64,000 bases of DNA from Spongilla lacustris. Its lineage: Eukaryota; Porifera; Demospongiae; Spongillida; Spongillidae. The notes under the pieces are model-generated. The model was not told the origin of the DNA and did not search any database. It was given only the letters and a program-made list of their open reading frames with translations. This document shows positions 44,151-56,080 of the stretch, in pieces. The DNA lies in contig OX442421.1 of assembly GCA_949361645.1 (NCBI GenBank), positions 6,650,888 through 6,714,887 on the forward strand. The letters are read 5' to 3'. Position numbers and translations under genes: made by a program. Every line of letters starts with the position of its first letter. Within the stretch, counting starts at the first letter, position 1.

Positions 44151-45163
44151 AGTGTGAGTAGCAGCCATGGAGGCTGATAGTGCAGTTAGGAAAACTAGTT
44201 GTGTTATATTTACATGATGCAATGCACATAATGTCATTCTGCTTTGGTTTGAAATTTTGTTGGTTTTTGGTTCATTCTTGGATAGTGTTGTACAATGAAT
44301 AGAATCATAAAGCAAAATTTTAATGAACTGAAAAACACTGAAGCTTTACTATCCTCCTGACCACACGCAATGCTTATACTTAGCAAGTTATTAGAGTATC
44401 CTTGTTAAGAAACAAGTAGAAAACATGAGTCTTCAATGTGGGAGAGGGTAATAAGCAATTCTGTACTATAGGCTCTTTTCTTTCCTTGAAAAACAATTTT
44501 GACCAGCTGATCATGAAATAAAAATCTACATGTACAGTTGTAAAGTGTTACTGAATAAGGCTCTTACTTGAGAATAAGTGGTTGATATTACAGAAACCTA
44601 TGAAGTGCTAAGGCTATATTATGATTTTGTGATTATAATATTATCGGAACCTACATTTGTAGGGGGACTAGAACCAACAACTGCCGGTCGGCTGATTATT
44701 TTCGTAAGGGGAGTTATGCTTGACTCAAATCAATAGTGTTTCAATCCCCCGGCTTTAGTTTTGTTACCCAGTGACAACAGCGGCTTTGGAAACCATCAAA
44801 GTGGGACCCAACTGAGAAGCAGTTAATCTCTTCAGAGAGCAAACAGGCATACCACAAGTCACTGAGTGGCACCACCAGACCTCATCTTTATGTTTTCACA
44901 GAAAATGGCATGCTCAGGCTAGATAAAAATGAGTGAAACAAGATATAAAAACTTAATTAGTAGGATTTCAGTTGAGTAAAAAGTAAGGAAACGAGGGATT
45001 TATACATTTGTGTATTACATACCTACATTTAGCAAGTTTATGAATTGACGAGTGTATAATTTCCGTAATACCTTATTTTCTACTCAACTTATTTTATTTA
45101 ACACATCTTGTTATACTAAACCTACAGCAGTATAAATAATTCACGCTGTTGTTATTAATATAT
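44151..45163. other. 3' flank of TRAF C, includes empty site of the unit 1 LINE
   Basis: Parallels 5114-5907 and 7409-7707 without the LINE and hairpin insertions. No gene. Confidence 0.6.
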
Positions 45164-46116
45164 ATCCAAAATAAAAGGCTGAAGATATGGCAGGTACAAT
45201 CTCATCAGAATATCTCCAGCATTGGCCCGAATAAGGTGGCCAGAGCCCTGGACTTTGATGCATTCGACCTAACAGCCAGGTGTGATGCCACAGTAGAAAA
45301 GACCTGAATGGTTTCAGATCCCCATGTACCATATTTTTTATAATTGTTATTCAGCAAAAATTATATAATTTATATGATAAACTTGAGTATTGTTTGCACC
45401 TGAAAACTGGTCATCACAAACTCTTAATTGAATTAGTCTTCTATGTGTGAGCACTTATTCTTGATCAGACACACAAGAGCTTATTCGTTTATACACCGCT
45501 TAATGTTATTACTGGTGATTAATGGCTCTTGGAGCAAGCAAAACTGCACACTTTGCAGCAGTGCATGAAGAAAAATTGTATTCCACCCTTGGTTATTGAG
45601 TCTTGTGGTGGCTAGTGAGAAATGGCTTGTGAGACCTTCGAATCCTGGAGCTGGTGTTGAGGCAGGACTGCCACAGGAGCTGTTTGGCAGGCTAAGCCTA
45701 ACCCTAATGAGTGAGAATATTCCCAAGCCATCCTTTGCCAGATCAACTGGCAGTGAAGTAGTGATGGCAGAGTCACTGTGTGCATGCTTGTGTTAATAAA
45801 CAACCTAACCGGCATATAAATGGCATCAGATCTAAATGGTTTTCATAATTCAAGTTACCATTACTATAACTATATGGTATTGTCAACCAGTTATGAGGAA
45901 TATCAAAGGGAACTATGACAAAAACAACTACCTGGCTAACTGACATATGATATTCAATTGGAAATGGGTGTTTTATACCATACTCTTTGTTGGATAAATG
46001 TTCAGTCTTCTGTATTTGCATGCATACATGGCCACTTCAATAATTATAGAGTGATTGAGTTAAAATATATACAGTAAAGCACATGCATGCATACAATAAA
46101 GGATATAGTCAGACAG
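45164..46116. other. 3' flank of coiled-coil gene copy 2
   Basis: Nearly identical to 8545-9495. No convincing coding sequence. Confidence 0.5.
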
Positions 46117-47403
46117 TCAGTGTGATTGACTCTTTAGAACCTGCAATTCTTCTCGAAGCTGTTGAATTTCTAAATCCTTATCAGTACCCTGCTTCTGAAG
46201 AGTTTTTACTTCTTCGTCTTTAGACAAGCTCTGCTGATTGAACTGCCTCTGAAGGGATTCAACTGCGCCAAAACTTTGCCTGCGAATTTTCTCTACCTCC
46301 TCCTCCGCTGCTTCTCTTTTCAGTCGCTCTATTTCTACCTCCTCTCGTGCCTGGAACACAGCTATTCTGCTTTGGTTCTCCGCTGCTTCTCTTTTCAGTC
46401 GCTCCTTTTCTGCCACACTTTCGCTCAATTCGTGCTTTTTCTTCCATAGCTCAGTTTCCATCATAGCCTTTTCCTTTAAGAGCCTTTCCTTCTCCACCTC
46501 CTTGTCCTTTATAGACTCTTCTAACGTTTTCACCCTTGACTTGAGGTCACCTACTTCAGTCTCCAAGTTATCAACCTTTATTTTGTACTCCTTGGCTTCA
46601 GTTTCAAGTTGGCAGATCTTTTTACACAGCTGTTGCTTCTCTTGCCGAGATTCCTCAAGCTCACTTGTCAGTTTCTGAACTTCCTTGCACTTTTCGTCGT
46701 ACTTAGATTTCAGTTCCTTCATCTCTTCATCCTTGGCAGCACCAGCAATTTGGGCAAGTTTTATCTGTTCAATAGCTCTGTCAAAGTTATCGTAGGACAC
46801 CTGAGCTTCTTGTGGGGTCACGAGTTGGGCAGAAGCTGAAGACTGCTCTTCTTGTATACTAGACTTAGAGCCAGTGCCATTCTCGTCGTGTTGACTCGGA
46901 AATGCTTGACTATTGTCAACCATATTCTTTGGTAACGCTACTGAATTATGGTCAACCGAGCGCGTACATGTAGATGCGTTCAAATCGTTTTTGTCAGGGA
47001 TGCTGTACCTCCAGCATTTGCTTGCACCGTCCGATCTTACAGACGCAGGCTTATTGTGTTCACTGTTGTAACATTGAAGTTCCAAACTCAGGGCGACTTT
47101 CAATTTCTCAACGACATACTGTGTGGCCATCTCCTTGTTAAATATGTCAAGAATCGATTGAAATGTGTTTTCACTGTCACCCGTTTTCATTCTGTTCAAA
47201 AGAGCGTCCCACACTGCTCCCGCTTTGGCTGCTGCACTGTGGCCGACTTCATTGCTCCCTTTGTGCACATGGCTGTCGATAAGGCCGCGACTATATGCCT
47301 CACTCGAAAACCACCGAACGGTCTCGTCTGTCCCTATAACGGTTTTCAAACTTGCCAACTGTTTCTCGATGACTCTCTGTTGTGGGGACCAAGTGTCGGA
47401 CAT
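46117..47403 (-). CDS. Putative death-fold (CARD-like) coiled-coil protein, copy 2
   Basis: 428 residues, open throughout. Compared with copy 1 I count three replacements: Glu to Asp in the VIGTEET segment, Glu to Val in HNSEALPKN, and Ser to Asn in LQRQFSQQS; the remaining base changes are silent. Retention of an open frame in both copies suggests either constraint or very recent duplication. Domain reading and caveats are as for copy 1: helical N-terminal about 100 residues, linker, then more than 200 residues of coiled coil ending LREELQVLKSQSH. Confidence 0.7.
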   Translation of the reverse strand: MSDTWSPQQRVIEKQLASLKTVIGTDETVRWFSSEAYSRGLIDSHVHKGSNEVGHSAAAKAGAVWDALLNRMKTGDSENTFQSILDIFNKEMATQYVVEKLKVALSLELQCYNSEHNKPASVRSDGASKCWRYSIPDKNDLNASTCTRSVDHNSVALPKNMVDNSQAFPSQHDENGTGSKSSIQEEQSSASAQLVTPQEAQVSYDNFDRAIEQIKLAQIAGAAKDEEMKELKSKYDEKCKEVQKLTSELEESRQEKQQLCKKICQLETEAKEYKIKVDNLETEVGDLKSRVKTLEESIKDKEVEKERLLKEKAMMETELWKKKHELSESVAEKERLKREAAENQSRIAVFQAREEVEIERLKREAAEEEVEKIRRQSFGAVESLQRQFNQQSLSKDEEVKTLQKQGTDKDLEIQQLREELQVLKSQSH

Positions 47404-47664
47404 TTTTATATGGTTCTAGGATACTGATATGAATCGATTTAGCCGTAGCACAGTTTCCAAAAACAGAGCAATTTTAGTATTGTTGTTGCTCACGGTGGCT
47501 GTTTATTCTAAACCGAAGACTCAAGTGATCACAAAAACTTGAATGTGAAGCCGCTAGTATTTAACGCAACTCGGCTTCCGAGTGTGACCAGAGATAATAT
47601 ATAGATTATCTCTGGTGTGTCAGCTTACCATCTACAGGTCTTCCAAAGGATAGATCAGAGTATA

Positions 47665-48405
47665 AGTAATGATAATATTATAAAATAATCGTGTTATTAA
47701 AATGCTTCTTGTTTGAATCGCTATTTCTTCCGAACGCTAAACGCTATTGACTTCCTATTTTCAGCAGTTCATACAACACCATTTATCTAAGGTAAGGTAC
47801 ATTTTGGAGTCTTGCACTTGCTCCATGCCAGTATTGCAACGCGGTTCGATAATCAACCAGGTTCAAACCCGCCATAACTTTCGATAGAAATGTTCAAATC
47901 GCTTCAAATTCGGTTTGTGGGTAGGTAGGTCCGGCAGCTATCGATTTGTTTTGTTCGTTAATTTTTATGTCATCCGTTCGCGCTCGATTCGCGCCAATGA
48001 TTTGGGTAAATTGCGTCCCACTCGATGTATGGGGAGGCGGGGATTATAACATTGGCGCGAATCAAGCGGGAAAACGTGCACGTAGTTTATTCAACTATAT
48101 CTCCTTAGTAGATGGTATAAAAATTGATGAACAGGACAAATCGATAGGTATAGGACCTCTCTACCTCCAAAACAAATTTGAAGCGATTTGATTACTCCTA
48201 CCTAAGGTTATGGCGGGTTTGAACCAGGTCGTTGCAATATTGGCAAGGAGGAAATGCAAGATTCCAAACTGTATTTTACCATAGAGAAATGATGTAGTAT
48301 GTAGTGTTGAGAATAAGTCCATAGCTTTAACCGTTCGGGAGATATAGCGATTCAAACAAGAAACATTTTTATAGCACAATTATTTTATAATGCTATAAAA
48401 CAAAA
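47665..48405. mobile_element. Degenerate hairpin element (unit 2 copy)
   Basis: Counterpart of 16,735-17,470 with minor differences such as an extra aggt near 47,930. Shared by both units, hence older than the duplication. Confidence 0.75.
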
Positions 48406-48479
48406 GTCCCATGCCCGCGCCCGGCCCATAGATATTGTTAATAATTTAATTAGATTAAATAAGTTCTTAATTACTTGGG

Positions 48480-48775
48480 CGTGGTTTAAATTTGAAGTTC
48501 TGCTATGATGCAAGGCGTCGAACTCTCACAGATCTGCCGTCAATGCCAGAGTCAGTGTTCCGGTTGGATGCCACACCTGTGGCGGTAGGCCAGAATTAAG
48601 GATTCGTACCCTCCTATTCCACCCTCATTCTGTCTCTCGTCCCAGTAAAAAATGCGTGTCCTGCGATTGCTCCATGAGCTTGCACATCGGATGTGGAGGT
48701 GTAGCCGCCACCCATGGCCAGTTTGTTTGGCGGTGCCGCACTGCTATAACAACCTCCTTTTTTAATTGACCCCTT
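48480..48775 (+). pseudogene. Possible PHD/zinc-finger-like fragment, unit 2 copy
   Basis: Identical reading to 17,560-17,840 (CVSCDCSMSLHIGCGGVA...FVWRCRTA). Not independently informative. Confidence 0.35.
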
Positions 48776-49922
48776 GATAATTTATTTTGCATTGGAATAA
48801 ATCATGTAATTATTCAGTAATTAGGATAGAATACATGTAATGTATATTCTGCCTTGGGAAATGTCAAACAAGTGGTCAACATTGCAGAAACCAGAACTAC
48901 TAAGACCGGGCTATATTATAATATTATTGAGAATTGCATTCACCAAAGTCACAAACATTGTGTAGCATATATAGCAAGATAAACTTGACACTGATCAGAG
49001 CCGATGCAAGGACCTTGCTAAGCAGGGTCACCCTAGGTTAATTGTAAATAATAGTGCTTACTGTAGTGTGTTTAATGGAATACACAATTATAATACTCAG
49101 TATTGAATTACGCACACTCTTTAACAGATGCACTAAAGCACTATTAACTCTGCTTCCTTCAGTGCAGTACGCCCACTCCCAAACCTATTATATATGCTCC
49201 TCCTGCAAAAAGTATTACATGCATGCATTTTTTTGTTTGGGTTATACAGAAGATAAAGAGGCAGAATTTTTTTTCACAGAACACTGAAATTTACAGTACT
49301 ACTCAAGATAAACAAGGTTTCTTTTGATACCAAAACTGTAGTTGTATTTTGATGGGTTCAAACCTTCAATGAGCCCAAGTTGCGAAATTTGAATAAAAGG
49401 TGAACTTGTTCATAATCTCCCAAACGACTTTTGCATTCTCATTGATGTTGACATCAATTCCGTGAATCATCATATTCGCGCTAGTCTCCACTGCTTTTTG
49501 TGGCACGGGTTGTGGTTCAGCTATGAAATCTCATGGTCATTGTTTTCGTACATGCGAACGTGATTGCGTCAATGCGATCACGCGTTGATTCATTTTCACA
49601 AGTACGAAAAAGAGTGGAAAGGGGCAAGGGGGGGGGGGGGGGGGGGGGGGGGTAACTGTCATCCCCCACTGTTAAAGGTGGGGGTTTAATTTCACTAATT
49701 CTAGTGTAGTTGTGTAACGTGCATGCAAAAAGCGTTGGCTTCTGGGGCACAGCCCCAGACCCCCGTGGGGGAGCTTACAGCACTCCCCTAGCTGGCTTGA
49801 CGGGAGGGGTACCCCTCTTCCGCACCCTCCGTCCCTCCCCACGATGACCATCAAAGTTTGCCCCCCCCCCCCCCCCCCCCCCCCCGACTTTTAAACTCCT
49901 TCCTACGCCGCTGCCTTAGACG

Positions 49923-49953
<31 letters not shown>

Positions 49954-50093
49954 ATCCGCCCTTGAGTGTTGTATGTAGCTATTCATTTTACAATTATAAG
50001 AAGCTCAGATACACGTAGTCGAATCAGTTTATGTATGCTTATAATAAATTATGCATGACAGGTCAGTATTGGGTCTGGGGACGGACTAGTAAA
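48776..50093. other. Intergenic with homopolymer tracts
   Basis: Counterpart of 17,841-19,212. G run at about 49,628-49,652 and C runs at about 49,861-49,885 and 49,923-49,952. No gene. Confidence 0.4.
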
Positions 50094-50137
50094 ATGGCCT
50101 CTTACAACTTCTCAAGCAGAACAACAGATGAGGAAAA
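50094..50137 (+). CDS. TRAF-like gene B', exon 1
   Basis: Same 44 bases as gene B exon 1 (MASYNFSSRTTDEE plus AA), donor gtcagt. The intron to 53,149 is about 3.0 kb. Confidence 0.7.
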
Positions 50138-50971
50138 GTCAGTGAGTTGCTAGAGGTGATTGTAGCCGATTATAAACTAAGATGTACAAGAATATTGGGT
50201 GCAATGAATGTGCTGCCTTGAAATTATCAAGTTTGCGTGTTCAACCTAGGTATATATCGATTCTGATTCCTTCTCCGTTCATTTAACTGTAACCCCAATG
50301 CTGCGACGTAATAAATCGATGCAGACATTGAACGGGGAATTTTTTTTGGTGAGAGCCTAGCCACGTGGTTCCATATATAGCCATATGTGACCATATCATG
50401 AATGTCATTTTTTTAAACGTTACCCGCGTAACGAGACTCCTTTTCGTTGCTATCGAACCGGATGGGAACGACGATTATGTTTTGTTCAAGTCGCCAGGCC
50501 TTCTGCTTTAAAGCAACAAAAAAGCTCGTACTGTTCCCGTTCCCAGACCAATTTTTGTCTATAACTGGGGATAGGAACGGTTTTAAAGAGCGCAAATTAT
50601 ACCAGTGGCTTTAGAATTGAAGAACATCTTTTTTGAAGATTCACTATATCGATTGAAGTACCTATCACACATAACCGTATCAGTGTAAAATCATTGTTAG
50701 AACGTATGAAGACTGTGCATACTGCCATGCAGAACAATGCAGGATGCTAATAGTAGTGAAGTGGTCTGCTTTTAACAGCATGCAAATGTTGAATTGAACC
50801 GAGCTGTGAGCAAGGCAGTGCATAAAGCGTGGCACGCACGGTTTGATCTCAGTAGAACAGCTGCAGAACTGTAAACAATATGTTGCTAGGCATTACCAGT
50901 GACATTACAACAGCTAGATTTTGTCATACAAACCTATCACCTATGTACTATAATATATGAATGAAACTCTA

Positions 50972-51211
50972 GATATATAAAAATTCTCCGGCTCTGAGAA
51001 GGTTAGTGGTATATAGGATTTGAAGGCAATGGTGCAGGTGTAAAAAGGAGAGGAACAAGGGAATGCTATATTTAACAACATAAATGTACTGCCATTCTCA
51101 CTAAGTGTTATATTGTATCTTGAATCCCTTGCTCCCTTCCTTTTTACACCACTATTGCCTTCAATTCCTATATACCATTAACTTTCTCAGAGAGAAAGTT
51201 TTTTATATATC
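50972..51211. mobile_element. Short hairpin MITE in the TRAF B' intron
   Basis: Unit 2 copy of the element at 20,101, with the same mirrored ends. Confidence 0.75.
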
Positions 51212-51796
51212 TTTTTTTATTTATTTCTAGCATGTGAAACGCTGAGCTACATTTAGAGATTTCCCCCATTTAGTGGCTGATGATTCTACGCGTACAACAA
51301 TAGAATATTTATGCCGTTGTAAAATGCACAGTCATGGGTACCGTCATAGGATAGACTTCATAGACAATAACAGGTCCAACGTGTCCAAATACTTCTTGTA
51401 TGCTGACAGCATGTCCAATTGTCGCCTTTTGTAGACAAAGACTCACGTAATCCAAATAAGAGAAACAGTGCTGAATTGTTTTTTGTACATATACGATACA
51501 ATCGAAAACAGCATTAGGGTGGGCACATGGTACGTTAGTTGCACCAAAAATTGTGCACTTGCAGGAAGCATGTTCTACCCACAATGCCTTTTTGGCCTGT
51601 CAGTTTCCGCATACCATAGCCTTATCAAACTTCAATTAGCTCTACCACCAGTACCATCAAATATAATCCTTACTTCAAACCACGCATTACGGATTGCATG
51701 TGACATTAGTCAGAAAGTGGCCACAGAGGACACGCAATCTTTTGTATACCTCATCTAAAATGTGTCACATTCATGATTGTTAGGTGATGTTTGGAT

Positions 51797-53024
51797 TAGG
51801 GTGTGTAACCGATTTCCAGGTTTTGTAGGTTAATCGATTATTCGCGATTACCTATTCGGTCGACTATGCATTTAATAGAATAGCAGGTTACCGATTTTAG
51901 AATTTCCTTTAGTCGAAATAACCGATTCTGTTTTTAGTAGTCGCGATTAGTTGATATTCGTTTCCTTCATATGCAGAAATCGGTGAGAAATTGATTACCC
52001 CTTTTTATATGCATCCCTTTGCATGCTTTTCCCGCTTGCAGTATTACAAAGGCTTATTACTAACGACATAGTCTGGGGACCCGGCTGAAGTTGGTGCCCT
52101 CCCTCAAAATACGCAGTACACGCACAGTGGGCACGGTATTTTTAATACGTTCGCGCTCGATCTCTGCATTATAGTACATGTGCGTTAATCAAACGCGCTA
52201 CGTACTCTTTGGCACAGGTGACAGGTGTTAAATTCAAATACTGGCTCTTTTACAGACGTTCGGCCATGACATTCTGAATATCGTACATGTCTTGCAATTG
52301 ATTGGCGGCTTTAATTTGTCATGTGCGTGGGGCGGTGGGTTTGTAGCTGGTTCTGGCATCTGCTCAGTATCTATTAATTGAGGGGCATGCTGTTTGACTG
52401 TCAATGGCGACGGATGGGAATTATACGCGTTTCAGGCATTTTGTACCTGAAAGGAACATATTAGACATTCTTGATGGACGTATTTTTGAAAGTAACAGGA
52501 CTTTTTGTTATCACCTGTGCTAGAGTAGCGCGCGGCTGTTAATTCCAAAGTGGAAAGTTTATCATATTTGGTGCTCACGCACGACAACCCTAAAATTGCT
52601 CAATCTCCCGCAAAATCACGGCCAAACTCAAGCAAGCTATCAAAGCAAGCTTGGCAGGTCTGCTGATTTAAAACACCTATAATTCCCACTAGTGGGTGCG
52701 GCGTAATGTACCTCATTCCCAGTCCATGCACGTGGATACTATCATATAGGAACGTATATTTTAAACTGTTGCTTTAATGATTTAAAGCACGTAATAAAAC
52801 TGGGTATACGTGTATAGACTTGAGAAACTGTGATTTATCAAATATCGGAAAAATCTGGAAAAACCTCGGTAATCGTTGGCAAATTAATAGTGCATTAATC
52901 GCCAAAATCGATTTAATTTTCTAATAACCGATTTGCAAGTTGCTATAAGCCTGAAAAATCGATTGGACTTTTTTTCATAGTCGAAATAATCGATTTTGAT
53001 TTATGAAAAAGGTTACACACCCTA
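51797..53024. mobile_element. hAT-like non-autonomous element (TRAF B' intron)
   Basis: TAGGGTGTGTAACC...GGTTACACACCCTA with perfect gtttggat duplications at 51,789-51,796 and 53,025-53,032. At 1,228 bp it shows the state before the TA-flanked insertion seen in unit 1. Confidence 0.9.
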
Positions 53025-53149
53025 GTTTGGATGGGCCGATGGGAACCAGTATCTGCAGACCTGCATGTCTTTCTGTTTGTGCGTGTCATAAACTTAATAT
53101 TGCTGTTTCCTACTCTGCATGGAATTCTGTATTAATCACTATCTCACAG

Positions 53150-54722
53150 GGCAGGAGGCTATGAATACGACTTTATTGATGCCCCTCACCCTGATGACTA
53201 CTGTGCAACCTGTCTTCTTCCTGCTCGAGACCCCCAGCAGACAAGGTGTGAGTGTGCCAAGCTGTACTGCAAGTCATGCTATGATAAACAGAGGAGCACT
53301 GCTGGGACATGTCCCACATGTCGCCAACCACTGGATGCTTTTCCTGATCGCAATATTTCACGAAGGGTGAGAAGTCTGAAAGTGAAATGTACCACCTCTG
53401 CTGACTGCCCCTGGGTTAATGAGCTGCGATTGCTTGACGAACATCTAAACACATGTGGGTATGTTTTGATGCCCTGTGGTAATGGCTGTGGAGATCACTC
53501 AGTTCGTGATAAGCTCCACCACCATTACACTGAAGTATGTCCCCTTCGACAGTACACCTGTGTGCATTGCAAGGAAGTGGGGACATACAAGGAGATTATC
53601 AGCAGCCATCTTGATGTGTGTCCAGACGCCATAGTACCCTGTCCTAACAGTGGATGTGGGGCCAATATAAAAAGAAGAGATATCACTTCCCACCACTCAG
53701 TGTGTCCTGAGGTCATGGTGCCCTGTCCCAACAGTGGATGTGGGGCAGCTATAAAAAGAAAAGACACGGCTTCCCATTGTTCCGAGTGCCAGTTTGAAAC
53801 AATTGCTTGTGTGTATATGAACATAGGATGTACGTTCACCTCACCAAGGCATCAGATGGCAGATCACAAAGCCTCTTCCAGTGGCTTTCATCTTGACTTA
53901 GCCATGATGAAGCTAAAGAAACAAGGAGAAGACCTAATAATGCAACTAATAGAACAAAATCAGAAACATATTGAAGAAATAATGACGCAACAGAAAGATC
54001 AACGTCAGCAACATGTAGAAGATATGCTGCAACTAAAACAACACAGTGACAAAAATGTTGAAAAAATGGTAACACAAGTGGAATTACAACATCGTAAACA
54101 ACTTGAAGAAATAAAACAACTGAAAGAGGAAAAAGTTGAAGAGATAGATAAATTATTTTGTATGATGAGAAAAATAACAGATCTGAAACCCAGTGAGGAA
54201 CATGTTGTGCTTAAGATGTCTTCATTTGAGCAGCACAGAGTGAACAATACGGCTTGGTATAGCCCTGGGTTTTATACCCATCCCCATGGATATAAAATGT
54301 GTCTTAAAGTCAATGCCAATGGAAATGCTGAGGGAGAAGGTACACATATGTCTGTGTACCTGTACCCAATGAAGGGAGATCATGATGATAACCTTATATG
54401 GCCATTGCGGTACAAGTGTGCTATTACCCTCCTTAACCAGCTCATGGATAGCGACCATCATACTATAAAATTCACTTATTCTAAAGATGAAATGGATCAG
54501 CACAATAGCAGGGTAGTAGCCACAGGTAAGAAAGCCTCTGCTAGAACAACTGCACTGGATACATCTTCTGGGCGTGGTTATCATCAGTTCATTGCTCTTG
54601 ACCAACTAGGCCTCCATGAGAAGATGGGACAGCAGCAGCAGTATCTGATGGATGACTGCCTCTACTTCAGAGTACAAATTGATGTCCTTCCTCCTCCCAA
54701 ACCATGGCTTGTAGTTAACTGA
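53150..54722 (+). CDS. TRAF-like RING / TRAF zinc finger / MATH protein, gene B' (main exon, intact)
   Basis: Open for 523 codons after the acceptor tctcacag; about 538 residues with exon 1. RING-like finger, TRAF-type zinc fingers, coiled coil and MATH as in gene B, with the full PCPNSGCGANIKRRD finger that B has shortened. Differences from B include CATC for CAIC in the RING (Thr between the first two cysteines), HHHYTEVC for HHYPEVC, and CGAAIKRKDTASHCSECQF for the corresponding finger. The coiled coil and MATH are almost the same, so B and B' would be expected to share partners and perhaps co-trimerise. AATAAA lies at 54,902. Confidence 0.9.
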
Positions 54723-55101
54723 CTTTCAGTAAATCTGTGAGGTGTGAGTACCAGCTGGGCTGACTTAAGTGCAGTAGGAAAACTGGTTGATGTATTATAT
54801 TCACATGGTGCACATAATGTCACTCTGCTATAGTTTGCTGGTTCTTGATTTATTCAGTGTTTTACAATCAATACAATCATAAAGCGAAATTTGAAGTTTT
54901 AAATAAAACCTATTAGTCCTTTAGACCACATGCCTTGTAAAGGCAGAAGTAGAAAACGTGGATGGAAGTAGAGCTGAGAGGGTAATATATGGCTGTAGAC
55001 CGAGCTATAGACTTCTTTTTCTCGCTATAGACTTCTTTTTTTTTTTCCTGGAAAGGCAACTTTGGCCCACCGAAATAAAAATCTGTATAATGTTATATAA
55101 T
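54723..55101. other. 3' flank of TRAF B'
   Basis: AATAAA at 54,902-54,907. Similarity with unit 1 ends near 54,935; beyond it a direct repeat ctatagacttcttttt occurs twice at about 55,000-55,040. Confidence 0.5.
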
Positions 55102-55400
55102 CAGAGGCGGCCCCAGCATCTACCGAGGGGAGGGGCCAAACACACGAGGGGCGCCAAAAAGGGGCGTGGCTTACGATACTTCGTATACGCGCGTAACCGT
55201 TTGACTCTGGATTGTTGCTAACGAGCGAGCGCTAGAAGCTAAATTATGCTCCGCATGTTGTAGTCTCTTTGGATTGCAGTAATTGACATTAGTTTTAGGG
55301 ATTGGAGGTGGGGGGAAGGAGGCGCCATAGCCTGGGGAGGGGGGGGGGGGGGGGGGGGGGGCCCAAGGCCCCCTGGGCCCCCCCCCTCCGGCCGCCTATG
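55102..55400. mobile_element. hAT-like MITE, CAGAGGCGGCC / GGCCGCCTATG ends
   Basis: Ends are inverted (CAGAGGCGGCC against CATAGGCGGCC read inward). The interior has a 25-base G run followed by ggcccaaggccccctgggcc. The flanks share only ataat, so the duplication is unclear. Typical gene-free GC-rich element. Confidence 0.6.
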
Positions 55401-56080
55401 ATAATTATTATTATATTATATATATATACAGTTGTAAATGTCTATTAATAAGGCACTTAATGTACTCGTAGCGACCTCCTAAATTCCTTTTAATGGAGCC
55501 GGCCCTATGGTAGGTACTTGACAAAAAAAATTCAAACTTACGTTCACGCATAACTACATGAACCAGTGTAAAGAGCATATTTTATGGTTTACAAAACTGC
55601 TTTTATGTTTTCTGTAGCTTTTTCCTAACTGGAGAAACGGATCGTTAAGTGCCGAAAAGTGAATGTATAGCGACCAATGCGGTAAAATCAGAAAAACTGT
55701 GATCGCTATGACGCCGATCTTCAAATTATCATATCTTTATAGTCTTTTAACATTTTAATTCGAAACTTTCAAATCAGAACATTAAATTATAGAATTATAC
55801 ACAGAATACACGTTTGTGGAATGAAAATAAATACTTACTGGAATTTCCGCTACACTATAATATCAATGTATACTAGGTCATCGGGCACAATATGATGTCA
55901 ATATCAGCTAACACTTTATCTAATGTGTGACTACTTCTGCTATCCCAGGCTCAAGGTCAGGAAAAGTTTCATTTACATTACATTTTTTAAACATTACATC
56001 TCTAAAGTTCTTCTCAGGCTATGATGTTTTATCACACTTCTGTTGCTTATGCATAAGCCTTGCATGTTCTATTTCTAACC
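55401..56080. other. Intergenic, nothing recognised
   Basis: AT-rich; no gene or element ends recognised. Confidence 0.4.

Larger units (their letters stand above)
27774..54935. repeat. Segmental duplication, unit 2
   Basis: Second copy of the TRAF - coiled-coil gene - TRAF block, parallel to unit 1. It lacks the four unit 1-specific insertions and instead holds the 14.7-kb element at 28,336-43,060. Sequence beyond 54,935 diverges from unit 1. Confidence 0.9.
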
